Part shown: piece by piece, positions 1-13,100 of the stretch
Layout: each line of letters opens with the position of its first letter
Position numbering within the stretch: position 1 is the first letter of the stretch
DNA from: Lithospermum erythrorhizon
Taxonomy: Eukaryota; Streptophyta; Magnoliopsida; Boraginales; Boraginaceae
NCBI GenBank assembly: GCA_019722365.1
Contig: JADFUC010000413.1
Location: forward strand, 124,001-188,000
Direction of reading: 5' to 3'
Length of the DNA: 64,000 nucleotides
Position numbers and translations under genes: made by a program
Notes under the pieces: generated by a model
What the model saw: the letters and a program-made list of their open reading frames with translations, nothing else
Databases searched by the model: none
What the model was told of the DNA's origin: nothing

Positions 1-2230
1 TTTTATCCAATTTTAAGCTAAAACTTCCTCACTTAACTAATGATTTAACACCTCAAAATTGCCCCCACTTCCACCCATTTTTTCCTTCTTTGTCAAAGAA
101 CAAATAAATGTAAATACACAAACAAAGAACTGAAAAAAATCATCAACAATGGCGCCTAAAAAATCAAAGCAACACTTCCAAAATATAAAAGAACTTGTTA
201 ATCAATTTTGGAAAGTGATGGATGTGGAGACTTTCGCTTTCCCCGAATTACCAAGTAATTTTGTCCACTTGTACAATTGGCGAAATTGTTCTGTTTAGAT
301 GTGTTATAACATGCATTTGATCAATGGTGCATTTTATCAATTTCGCTTTTATTATTAAGTACATGCATTAATTTTCTCTCTTCTTTCAGAAGTTCGAAAG
401 GGATTTACCACACTAAAAATCCAATGGAGTGTAAAGTTTGGGCGGTATATGCGAACGGATGTATGTTAAAGTGTAAGATTTGTTGACTACCGGCTGAGAC
501 AATTTACAATGAGCCTCAAGTTGTGTAGAATTTCAATTAGACTAAAAAGATTTTGTGTTTTATTATCGAGGAAACTCTAAATACGAAGTTCTTGAGGAGG
601 GAAGTTGTTCATCTTAAGCATCGACTAGATATAGCAAAATGGGTTGAATGGGTTGTTGTGGAGAAATAGAAATTTATGCAAACTTTACCCGAGTCATACT
701 TTATGTTAAGAGTACACTAATCAGTTAAATGTATGATTGCTAAAGTCAGGTGGCCTAAAGCTATGTTAACCGGAATTAGCGATGAAAGCAAAAGTTAATT
801 TAATTAGCAGTGACGTAGAGAGTATGATAAACAAAAGAAGTGAACTACCCCTATTAGAGCCGTACGTGCTATTTAAGATGAAATACGAGAGAGTAATACA
901 CAAGTAATGGCACGAACTTTATATTGCGACGATACTATAAGGCCGCGATGACTACTTCTGGGTCCCTCGACGTGACTATCTCGATAATGATTTGGAGCCA
1001 TGCTGGGTGATAATGCACGAGGATGGTCATAATGTAAATGAGCCGTGGGTGATGATAATGCAAATGTATATATGACAAAATTAGTGGACGTTGATACTTG
1101 ACAAACAGAATATCAAGATGGTCGCGACGATAACGTTGATTGTAGTTTCGCATCGATTGGTATGATTTTACGACTTCTATATCGCCGGTATCTTTCTAGA
1201 TGGTGAGCTATTTGATAAAGATTATGAGCTCTCAGCAACGACGTGAGATGACGTATAAGTATGTTATACGAAAACGGAGGTCATTAATGATCTCGGCCCG
1301 TCGAATCTATCGACCTATTCCCTGAAGAACCATTCGAGACCTCTCATCAACCAAACAGAGCTGCTGAAAGAAAAATGACGTGGGAAGGAATGCACGAAGG
1401 CAATAAAGAAAAAGAGTACCTCTGGTGTAGAATTCAATAGGAGCAAGACCTCGATAAAACCCTATTATAGCCACAGATGGTGTTCGAAGCGTTAACCGAT
1501 TTCTCGTGGATCTAATAAGGGCATATGCACTGAAAAAAAATAAGCCTCCGAATTGTGAAAATGATAAGCTGACTCAAGATTAAGTGCATTTGGTCGCCAA
1601 TTTTGTTTATTTTGTCTGAGGATCGAAAGTCAAACAACTTGTCTATCCAGACAATGGTCAAGAGCATATGTGCGGAGTCCATTAAAAAATAAGAATGTTT
1701 CGCTAAATGTATATCTAAAACATATGTGAATAAGATAAGGAAAGAGAATAGAAAAACACCAAAAGCCTTTCATTTGCCATTTATTTGATGATTACCATAT
1801 GTGAGATAACTAAAAGTACGGGCTTGAGTATATCAAAGCAGTATTTTGTTATTCGGGAAACGAAACAACAGCTGTCCGCTTGTGGAGTTACTAAACGAAA
1901 TCACGTACATTAATGCTGACATCAACCTGGCCCCAGACAAAATTGTCCGAGCAAAATTCAGAGAATTTACATTTGTCCAGACCATCGGAAAGCATGGTTT
2001 CGAAAGGCGATGAGATTTTTATGCGCCGACAGCTTGTTTTTTGAATGGCTCATTCGCGGGCGAGATATTAGCGCTATAGTGTCGACGCTACATTAATGGC
2101 ATATATCCATTACTTGGGCAATAGCCGAAAGTGAGAATACGTATTCTCGACTGTTCATACACAACTATCGGCGGAGTAGTCAGAGAAATCTGGACGACAC
2201 CACGCCGCCATCGTTTGAGAAAAAACGGTG
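1..2230. other. Decayed coding-like DNA, no intact gene
   Basis: No open reading frame of convincing length occurs here on either strand, but parts look like former coding sequence. An ATG at 149 opens a 48-codon lysine-rich frame ending at 297. Near 977-1078 a frame reads DYLDNDLEPCWVIMHEDG before hitting a stop, and near 1911-2010 another reads INADINLAPDKIVRAKF. Base composition between about 900 and 2220 is less AT-rich than the flanks. I do not recognise the family. A decayed transposon or host pseudogene are both possible. Confidence 0.35.
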
Positions 2231-2549
2231 ATTATTTACAATGCTTAGTTCGACAAGTAGTAGAATCGCCAAATTCGACACCCACTATCAAGTGATAGCC
2301 TTTAGACCTAACAATTTAGGATACATATATATTTTTGCATTATACATACAAAGTGTTCATGCACCATATATAAATAATTTCCATTCAAATATCCAACAAT
2401 TTTATCTACTTCATTTATCTCATAAAACTGACCAATTTAAATTTCAATAATCAAAATTAATAAATTTATAATCCTAATATATAGACACGCATAACTTTTA
2501 AGGGTTTTTTTTCTCCTTTTTCTTTTTAAATTCAACCATTTTCATTACA

Positions 2550-2600
2550 ATTCTCGAATTCGAATCTCGTTATTGCTAGTAATACCTCTTGTCCTCGTGA
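2550..2600 (+). repeat. Short dispersed repeat, tRNA-like (copy 1)
   Basis: The stretch containing TTCGAATCTCGT followed by TGCTAGTAATA resembles 16405-16445 inside the HMA gene intron, where GGATCTCGT is followed by TGCGAGTAATA. The TTCGAATC core looks like a Pol III B box, so this may be the end of a tRNA-derived SINE. Only two copies were noticed and the element borders are not visible. Confidence 0.25.
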
Positions 2601-2817
2601 CCATTAGTCTAAGCACATAATAACTTCAAGTTAAATAAAGAATATCGCGAAGATAATAAAATAAAGCATTTGATATGTTTTTTTTTAATCAAATATCATA
2701 TATGAAAATATCTGTATACAAAATTAAAACATTACAATATTTTGGGACACGGGAGTACCTCAAATTCTATGAATCTTAGATTAGTCTGGTCCCCTGGTAT
2801 ACTGTGTACATCATCTT

Positions 2818-2824
2818 ATATAGC
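2818..2824 (+). promoter_or_regulatory. Possible TATA box of the alkenal reductase gene
   Basis: TATATAG lies about 50 bases before the ATG at 2874. This spacing would give a short 5' leader of some 25 bases. The assignment rests on position and motif only. Confidence 0.35.
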
Positions 2825-2873
2825 AAAATGTTGCTCATGTATGTAGTTTGTACAAATTCATTAATTTACAAAA

Positions 2874-4680
<1,807 letters not shown>

Positions 4681-5056
4681 TCTTATAAATGTAGTTCTAT
4701 TATAATAAGTTGCAGGTTTGCAGTACTGATCTATGAAATGTGACTGTATGTGTGTTCATTAATATGCACAGACCAAAACATTGGAGACTTTTCTTTACAT
4801 ATTTCATATTTACACATTTAAAGTTTTAATATTACACTAGAAGAATTTCGACCTCAAATATAGAATAAAATGAAATGTAATTTACTAAATCATATATCAA
4901 TAAAAATGTTCATTACCTGACAAGACAGTTGGGTAAATTCATAAACAATCTTCCTGTTATTACAAATGTAATAATGATATGTATTATCCGACCCCTTCAT
5001 TGTTTAGACTAAATACTTTTTAGATGCATTGTGACATGTTGCATATACTTGACAAG

Positions 5057-5084
5057 ACAAATCGAGAAATTGTACAAATTTTTT
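5057..5084 (+). pseudogene. U6 snRNA 3'-end fragment
   Basis: ACAAATCGAGAAAT followed by TGTACAAATTTTTT matches the 3' end of plant U6 snRNA, with two substitutions and the oligo-T Pol III terminator. The upstream half of U6 is not recognisable. It lies about 65 bases from a longer, oppositely oriented U6 copy. It is a retro-copy fragment or part of a decayed pair, not a working gene. Confidence 0.6.
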
Positions 5085-5150
5085 AAATCTAGTGACAAAG
5101 GTTAGTAATCTTGACCTCTATCCTTGCAAATACACTCCGAAGAGATTATT

Positions 5151-5254
5151 AAAAAAATTGGACTATGTTTCGATTTGTGCGGGTCATCCTTGCACATGAG
5201 CCATGCTAATTTTCTATATATTGTTCGAATTTTATCTGATGTCCTCTAATTGAC
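5151..5254 (-). pseudogene. U6 spliceosomal snRNA pseudogene
   Basis: Read on the minus strand, the whole ~104-base length of U6 is present. It has a 5' GTC...GGACATC hairpin region, then GATAAAATT, then ATTAGCATGGC, then GCAAGGATGAC and GCACAAATCGA, and ends in oligo-T. U6 supplies the catalytic core RNA of the spliceosome. The copy has substitutions in the normally invariant 5' stem, in the region corresponding to ACAGAGA (reads ATATAGA) and in the stem after AGCATGGC. No upstream sequence element or TATA at the usual Pol III spacing is seen upstream (5255-5330). It is therefore called a pseudogene. Confidence 0.8.
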
Positions 5255-5887
5255 AAAATGAGGAAAAGTTTGATTCAAATCAAAGTTACATATGTCATAC
5301 GTCAATTAGGGTTAATTTTTTTGTTGTTAATTTTGACTATTGATAAAACAAAATGGACAATCTTTTTGAAATGTGGATAATATTATTCATCAAATACATA
5401 TACTTCACTTTTTCTGAATAAGGATAATTAAATGTCTCAATTGAGTTATGTGATCATTGAAATCCCTCACTTGGATTAAAATGGATTCAATATCATAAAT
5501 GTATAGTTCACAATGCAACATTTTTTAAATTTTAATAAGATAACTAAAATTTTAATCTAATTCGAAAGAGGGAATTTGTACAATTACTACGAAAGGGAAA
5601 AGGGTCCCCTCAGTTTACTACAAGAGTTGCATGCCATGCAGAGCAAAATGTTAGTGACATTTACGTGTAATATGTGAAGTTTCATTGCAAGAAAATCATT
5701 TCAAGATTAAATTCCTACAATAATCATTTCATGTAAATCTTTTTCCCTCTACGGATTTGATCTAATTTCTGTGAATTTTTGGAAGAAATATGTAGTGATC
5801 TAGTCTATTTTTCGACATTTTTGTGAATTAGGACTGCCTAAACTTTTGGAGTGTATATATCTTGTAGATTATCGAAAGGAGAAGGAA

Positions 5888-6346
5888 ATGGAGGGGGCAA
5901 ATAACAGTCAATTTCCAGGTTTCTTCAAAGTCTACTTGCCTAACTCAAGTTCTCAAAGGATGGTAACTACTACTAAATCTTGAGCATTTGTTAGCTATCT
6001 TCAAATCAGGAACCTATAGGCAGCCTGCAAACCCTTACTTTGTGACGAAAAGGCGACAATGTAGAAAGGATGTGCTGGTAAGTGTAACAACGTTCACATT
6101 GCAGTATATTCCAGTTGATATAGTCAAGGACCTGCAATATGAGCTGCCTAAAACTCTAAATGTTCGTGACCCGAGAGGGAATACACATCCTCTACAACTT
6201 AATACATGGTCTGATGGAGAAGGCTCTGTGACAGGAATTGTGTAGGAGAAGAGTATAGGATCATTTGTGAGTTCATCCAAAGGGGCGAGCAGCAGATCGT
6301 GGATATGCAAATTCACATTGTACGTGCTGGAAATTCTTCAAACTGA
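5888..6346 (+). pseudogene. B3-domain (REM-like) transcription factor pseudogene
   Basis: Pieces of a plant B3 DNA-binding protein appear in order but in different frames. 5888-5962 reads a typical B3 start, FPGFFKVYLPNSSSQRM. About 6018-6075 reads NPYFVTKRRQCRKDVL. 6103-6243 reads IPVDIVKDL, LPKTLNVRDPRGN and LNTWSDGEG. After a stop at 6243, another frame reads ICEFIQRGEQQIVDMQIHIV and ends at TGA 6344-6346. Intact REM/B3 genes have one continuous domain of about 100 residues, often duplicated. Here the middle of the first domain is missing and a frameshift separates the last strand. A 27-base GT-AG block at about 6076-6102 interrupts the second piece. It cannot encode a full domain. Confidence 0.72.
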
Positions 6347-6806
6347 TCCAGATTGCAATGGGAAGATCAAATGAAATATGTTAATTTAAGATTCATGCTA
6401 TGAACATGTTATTTTCCATGTCTGTCTGATAACTCTAAAACCATCAGATTTGTATAATTGAGATCACTAGTATAAACTTTTACTCCTTTGTGTAAGCATC
6501 TATTGATTATGCCAACTATTCATATCATAAAAAAGGATGATGCAGAGAAAGTTCCCAGTGCATTATGCTCATCAAAACTTCTTGAAACTACAAATTCTGG
6601 TGTGTGATATTTTAAAACTCAACAACCTGTAGGAAAGCCAACGAATTTAAAGAGCTACATCTTCACACAGAGGATCATAAATAATTTTTTGAACTGTTTT
6701 CGTTCCGTCAGTGATGATACCAAACATGGTAAGTAACTGGAAGTTGTGAAGTCTGTGATGATAGTACATGATTTAGCGACATTTGAATTTTACCTATATC
6801 AAAGCT

Positions 6807-8876
6807 CTAGTTGCAACTTGGAGGATTTAGACACTTGTAGACTGCGGAAGCTGGCTGTTTATAGGTTGGTATACTGCTGGCATCAACAAATCTGACCTCT
6901 CCGGGAGCAAATGAAAGTTCGCTGTGCCTGAAAAATCGATTGGAGAAATGACTAATCAAGTGTAGTAACAATCAGAAAATCAAGGTGAGGTGAAACAAAA
7001 ATGCTGCTTGCCTTTTAAGATCTAGTCCAACTAAACCAGCTTGCAAGATGGACAAGTTATCAGAATCTGGAGAAACAATGATGATTGTATCCCCGGAATA
7101 TTGTGTTTCAAGAATTGACATGAGTTGTGTCACTCGAACAAAGACATCTGAAACGCTTTCGTTTGGTGTTCCATCGTCAATAGGGGGTGGCTTAATATTT
7201 GCAGAGATAGTATCAGATGCATACACCTAAATTCAGCCGGTTGAAAATAACACCCCATTGTTAAATAAGTAAACCTGGTAGTATTTGCAACATCACAACA
7301 TCTTCATAGATAGTTTGAGGTACTCGAACTGAAATAAACTATGCATAACTTATCCTCCTAAAATACATTTCAACTCAATCATCTTATCTTTCTAATTTAA
7401 GTTTGGAAAGAAATATAGTCCTTCCAAATTTTTACATACTTATCAATCAAGAAACTTATGAAAGTAAAAATCGAGCATCTTACTTCGGAGATGGAATTCA
7501 AATTTTTCCCTTCATACGCTCCCAGCCCACGAGCGTCCAAGAAGCTGTATTCTGGAACTATATAACTACATGAAGAATGTTAAAAAGACATAAGATATCA
7601 TAGACTATCATTAACTTAATACAGGACATTGTGAACCAAATTCAAGAACTAGTAATCCAAGAGCATAACATTAACATTAATATGCCCCAGTGCTTTCTAA
7701 GAGGCTCCCGCCTAAGCGGGGTAGGGGGAGGGGTCGGATAGCATGCAACCTTACTCTGTGATATCAAGGAGGCTATTTCCGAATTGGCTCAACAAATCCA
7801 GGACCATAGTAACCAAATTCATTCATTTGAACAATTAATTACCTCCTAGTAATACCATTAGCAGCAGCAATTATCTCAGCAGCTTGATAAGCTCTCTGAG
7901 TAATAGAAGGCCATATCCAACAACTCCCTTCACATGCTCCAATTTTCTTCAATGCCAAAGCAGCCTTCACAGTTTGCTTCTTTCCATTCTCTGATAGCCC
8001 ATTATCAACTGATGTCTTAGCAACTGGATTTGTGTTTATAATTCCCAAGTTCTCATATTCAGACTCTCCAGCTCTCACCAAGAAGTACCTATATGTAACC
8101 ATTCCCCCCACCTTAAAGATACACTCATCAAACATCAACCTCTACACAATAAAATTAAGTCATTGATATTTTCATTAGCCAAAATTAACAAACTTCTTGG
8201 TCTTAGTTGACAAAAAATCACCTTACTTCAAATTAAAATTGCCGTGCTAATAGTAAACTACGCTTCAAAATGACTCTTGGATATAATGAAATGAATCAAA
8301 ATGACTCATTACACTAACTATGCTTCTTATTTATTGTGAAGTAGTAGATAGTATCTGCACTTCATTAAGGTTAAATTCGGACACAACTCCACCACTATTA
8401 GTCACAATTATGAGGTCCCGTGATAGAGTCATGCAATGACAATGACCGATTTTTAGAAGAAGAAAAAATTCTTCAACAACCTCTATCCGACCCCCTTATC
8501 ATGCTTTGGCGGGATGCCTCTTATTTTTACCAAATATCATACAAAAATATACAAGATTCAAAACGTGACAATATTTTAGAATCGAGGGCGTATTCTGTAT
8601 TCGGGTACCTAAACTTTTACAAATTAGACAAGACTAATACAACAAGTACCTATTAGTGAGACGAACTGGAGGCATTTGGAAGAGGCCACGAGCATGAGAC
8701 ACTGAGTTGATTAAAGGGTTCAAGAATGTTGAAATGGTGAAGGAAATGGAGGAAGCGAGGAGGCGACGGCGGTTGAGGGGTTCGATGAGGCTGAGGGGGG
8801 AGTTTTCTTGGCAAGAAAGTGGTGGTGGAGGGAGGAGGAAGGGGGTAGTTTTGGAGTTAAAGATGTTGAGAATCAT
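6807..8876 (-). CDS. Histidine-phosphatase (phosphoglycerate mutase-like) family protein, plastid-targeted, catalytic His absent
   Basis: Five minus-strand exons, 8876-8650, 8088-7843, 7565-7484, 7226-7012 and 6927-6807, join in frame to 296 codons. Exon 1 is rich in Ser, Leu and Arg with few acids and includes a twin RR, as expected of a chloroplast transit peptide. The fold signature then begins with LTNRYFLVRAGESEYE (about residues 73-88). Active phosphoglycerate mutases and related phosphatases read RHG here; this one has RAG (81-83). The second catalytic histidine region reads IIIVSPDSDN rather than VSHG. The protein is therefore probably not a classical phosphatase. Exon 4 ends AAAAG with a GC donor (GCAAG), giving a GC-AG intron. 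The other introns are GT-AG. A SINE-like repeat sits in the intron between exons 2 and 3. Confidence 0.85.
7697..7790 (+). mobile_element. SINE-like repeat, copy A
   Basis: Contains AAGAGGCTCCCGCCTAAGCG, then GGATAGCATGCAACCTTACTC, then GGCTATTTCCGAATTGGCTC spread over about 90 bases. Similar blocks recur at about 61308-61415 and 61840-61975. It lies in an intron of the minus-strand histidine-phosphatase-like gene. Family assignment to tRNA-derived SINEs is inference; I see no poly-A tail. Confidence 0.5.
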
Positions 8877-9920
8877 ATTTCATTTGTGGTAGTTAATGAG
8901 GTAAACAACCTTTTTGAAAATTAATTTATTATCGAAATGAGTACTCTACCTCCTTCCCCATCGCTTTTATTTTGTATATTGCGCATCACTTGATGACAAG
9001 TGCTTATACTATGAATTATCCATAATGTCTTATTATATTAAGTATTCCGTATAATTTTATAAGGTAAGAAGGTATTAAAAAAGGCATGAAAAGAAGGTAT
9101 AAAATTTATTTCGAAATATTATTATATCTTGAGATTGTGTGGATAATTTTTTAGGAGAAATATTTTGGATAGTGTATGGCAAGATAGCAATTTTGTGGGG
9201 GACTATATGAACTCATGAAGTGAAATGATTTGAGTATGCAAATCACAATTCCTTGCAATGGTGGGACAATCCAAAAAATAGAATTCTGATTTTTTTAATA
9301 TTCTTAAGAAATTGTATAATAAAGGTTAAAAATGACATGATCGATGAAGGAATAATTTGAATAATTACGAAACAATATGTCTTAATTAATTTTATAACTT
9401 ACAAAAAAATGATTTAAAAATTATTCTTAATTAGACTTAAAAGCAAGATCCTATAAAAAATAAATCATATCTCAAACATAGAATGGGTCAAACCAAATAA
9501 AAGATAAGAAAATAAAACATCAAAATTTCATATATTTTAATCTTTTCCTAAAATCTACAAATTATCACTGAAATATTATTTTATGTCTTAACTAATGTTA
9601 TCGGCCACCCCACTGCGTAATTCCCTGAGACGTGACACTAGCGTAAACCACGCTACCAGCCTAAACCATACTACGCACTCCGCGGTGACAAAAAAGTCAT
9701 TTAAAAAATCAAACTCATAACCTTACGATCAACTTAATACTTTCAAAATTTATATATCACGCTTTAACATAAAAAAATCATTCAAATTGTAACAATCCAT
9801 CTGAACTAGTCGCAAAAACTAATTTCACTCCTACAAATACGTGCTTGCCAAATCAACCCCCCAACTCAATCTCAACTGCCCACTATCCTAATTCAACCCT
9901 CCAAAAATCTCCAATTTTCA
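8877..9920. other. Intergenic region between divergent genes
   Basis: Shared upstream region of the minus-strand gene ending at 8876 and the plus-strand BAH/Agenet gene. It is AT-rich. A small GC-richer patch with repeated CTACGC/GCGTAA words lies at about 9600-9690. No coding sequence is seen. Confidence 0.55.
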
Positions 9921-9946
9921 TAACCCTAGATCACCCCCCTATAAAT
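9921..9946 (+). promoter_or_regulatory. Telo-box-like motif and TATA box of the BAH/Agenet gene
   Basis: TAACCCTAG at 9921-9929 resembles the plant telo-box, which is common near starts of housekeeping genes. TATAAAT follows at 9940-9946 in a C-rich setting. The candidate ATG is at 10159, leaving a leader of about 180 bases. Positional inference only. Confidence 0.45.
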
Positions 9947-10064
9947 CCCCCTTTCAAATCAAATCCCTCCCCAATTCTATCCAAACCCATTTTCATTATT
10001 ACACCCTTTTTTCATTACATCAATTTTGTTTTCAATTTCATCAAACGTTAACCACCCAAAACAC

Positions 10065-10128
10065 AGGTTGTACCTCTCACTTTGTAGCTTGTACCTTCGG
10101 CTTTATAGATTGTACCTTTGACTTTTTT
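10065..10128 (+). repeat. 21-bp tandem repeat in the 5' leader
   Basis: TTGTACC recurs at 10068, 10089 and 10110, each copy followed by a CTTT-rich stretch, giving three imperfect 21-bp units. It lies between the TATA box and the candidate start codon, so it would be transcribed as part of the 5' untranslated region. Confidence 0.7.
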
Positions 10129-10158
10129 TTATGGATTTAACCCAATTAGGGGGCAGAA

Positions 10159-13100
10159 ATGGAGAATTTTGAAGGGCTAGGGTTATTCATGGGGGTGAGG
10201 TGTTGGGTGAGGAGTGTGTATGTAGTAAGGGAAAAGAGAGGTTACCTATTTGCGGAAAAAAGATGGGTCAACAGATCTGGTTGTTAAGGGAAAAGAGAAG
10301 AGTTTGAGGCATATTTCTTATAGATATGTTTTGCCTGTTGAGGATAAAAATAGTCGAGTTTATGTGAAGCTTAAATCGAGGAGGGAGGTTGTTAATTGGC
10401 TCAGGACTATTGCTCCAGGTAATTTTTTGGTTAAAGATTTGATTTTTATGGTGTGTAGTAATTATTATTATTTATTTGATGGCTTAAAGATTTGATTTGA
10501 AGGTTATTTGTTAGGATTTTGGTGGCATATGTGGTAAATATTTGGTTTTTGAATATTTCTTATTGATTTAGGTGGTTGTATGGGTAATTTTTTGGTTTTT
10601 GTGGTGTGTGGTAATGATTTTTTTATTTGATTGGTTAAATATTTGGGTTTTTAGGTCTTTTTGTATCAATGGCATTTTATGGCTAAAGATTGATTTATGT
10701 GTGTTTTGTTAAGTTATTTGGATATAAAAAACGATTTTTTGGATCTTTAGGGTTGTTAATTGGTTCAGGTTTATTGCTGCAGGTGAATTTTTTGGTTTTT
10801 GTGGTGTGTGGTATTAATTTTTTGTTTGATTAGTTAAAGATTTAGTTTTTGAGGTTTTTTGGTAATGGTTTTTGTGTTTTATGGGTTGATGATTTGAATT
10901 TCGAGTTTTTTTGTGATGATTTTGGTGGATTTATGGGTTAATGATTTGGTTTTTTAGTCTTTTTGTATTTGTTTTAGTTTGGTTTTTGAGGTATTTTGTG
11001 ATGATTTTGGTCGTTTTTGAGTTTTTTGTATTGAATTTGGTAGTTTGATGGGTTAAAGATTTGATTTTGAGGTTTTTGTAATAAATTTGTTGGTTTGATG
11101 GGTTAACGATTTGATTTTGAGGTTTTTGTAATAAATTTGTTGGTTTGATGGGTTAAAGATTTGATTTTGAGGTTTTTGTAATAAATTTGTTGGTTTTATT
11201 GGTTAAAGATTTGAATTTTGATGTTTTTGTGATGATTTTGGTGTTTTATGGGTGTTGTTTAGGAATTTGGATGAAAAATACAGTTTTTGGTTTTCTGTGA
11301 TTCATTTGTTTTGTGAAGCTTCATGCCAATTTCAATAGATTATTTTAAAATAAATAATAATTTCATTGATTTGACCTGTAAAATATTTGATTTTTGTGGG
11401 TTTTTTTGAATTTAGACGAAACATACATTTTTTGGGTTTTTTTCTTTCCGAGATTTGTTTGTTCTATTATGATTTTATGCCAATTTAATCTGTTAATGAT
11501 TGACTTTTCATGAATATGTTGTTTGTTTTTCTATTTGATGTGTTATGGGGGATTCTTGTGAGGTCAGATCTTGATTCATCTATTTGGGAAATCAGTTTAG
11601 TTTTTTAATTAAGAGATCTCAATTAGGTTGGTTATGGTATTTAAAATTCAAATTTGAATAAATTTGGAGGCAGTAGAGGTTATTACTCCCTCCATCTCAC
11701 AAAGATTGTCCACTTTTTTTGTAGTTGTAATTTTCAAATTTTAACCTTAAATATATTATTTGTTTATGTTGTATAAAAATATATAATGGAAAGAGTTTGA
11801 AATGTGACAAAATATTCACGGTCAAAGTTCAAGAAATGAACAAAAGCTCAAAAGTCGAACAATTTTAAGCGATTGGCGTAGAACTTTTCTTTTCCAATCC
11901 ATATCTAATCTAATAATTCCAGGAGATGAGTTTTCCTTTTATGTGTATGAACTATATCCATTGGATTTGTTGATGATTACTTGTTTTAAATAAGGAATAT
12001 TCTTTGTTTTCAACTTTGGGATTGCTGTGAAGTCCTATCTTTGATAATGGTTTTTTAATTCGCCGATATGATTTTGTTCTTTTTGTTAAATTTCGCCATA
12101 TGACATGGCCTTTTTGTCATTCAGCACATACAAATTTGTCTTTTTATCCTTTTAATTATGCTAATAAATGTTTTGGATTATTATATCCAATCTATGTATA
12201 TTTTTATTTGTTGAAAGTGAGGGTGTGCAATAAGTGATGGTTTTGTTGTTGACTTATTGTTTTCAGTCATACATTTTTTAGTAGATGTAATTATCTTCGG
12301 AAAATTTACAAGAGTTCGAAATGGATTTGAGGATATAATAGTTGTGTCATGCTCTTTAAGCTGCATCTTTTTGTTGTTGTGAATAGTGATACCTTGTTTT
12401 TAATTTGTATTCAAAAATTTCTTACCGAAATGCATTTTAATTCCTCATATCACACTGAATTTGATGTTCTGTTTTGTGTGCATTTGTGGATGTTTGCTAA
12501 TTCATTGTTAAACCTGAAAGTTGTCTTCTCGAGTAGATATGTATTGTGCCATGTGACTTAAGGTTCTTTTTGCACTTAATAATCACAATTCGTATGATAA
12601 CGAAGGTAAACAAGCCGTTTACCTGGTCTGCAGGATTTTTGATGATTTCCTAAGAACCAGTCGAGAGCCATGGAAGCATACTCATAATTAGGTCAAATGC
12701 TATTATGCTCTCTATGGCTAATGCTGCTTCCATTTCTCTCTTATATTTTCTATCCAGTATTGTTTGATGTCTTTGTTTTTTACATTTTATAGTGGTCTTT
12801 TGTTCGTCTTTTACAGTTTACGAATGTGACAAGTAGTCATATTGTTTGGTATCTATTTTTTATGTACCTCAACAGTCTTAATTAGAGCAGTTAGAACTCT
12901 TGATTTCACCTTTTCTGCTGACAAAATTATGCTGACTGATATTCTATCTATGCAGTTTCACGTGCACCAACCCATAGGCCATTTCGGCCTATTGAGGAGC
13001 ATGTTCGTAGTATGGATTTTCATAACCCTGAGGTTGATATTTTAAAGGTAGAGTTGAAAATTCCAAGTCTTCTTTTACTCGACTGATTATGTTGGACAGA

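Larger units (their letters stand above)
4681..5887. other. Intergenic DNA with U6 snRNA remnants
   Basis: AT-rich spacer between the reductase and the B3 pseudogene. Apart from the two U6-like pieces listed separately I see no gene. Confidence 0.6.

Noticed and set aside
6035..6316. 93-codon minus-strand frame across the B3 remnant
   Set aside because: It is antisense to the B3-like sequence and has no family features; the plus strand explains the region.
11686..11950. Complete Stowaway-type MITE beginning TACTCCCTCC
   Set aside because: Only the left terminus is visible; the matching inverted GGGAGTA end is not found nearby. The same applies to the ends at 42473, 44904 and 60650.
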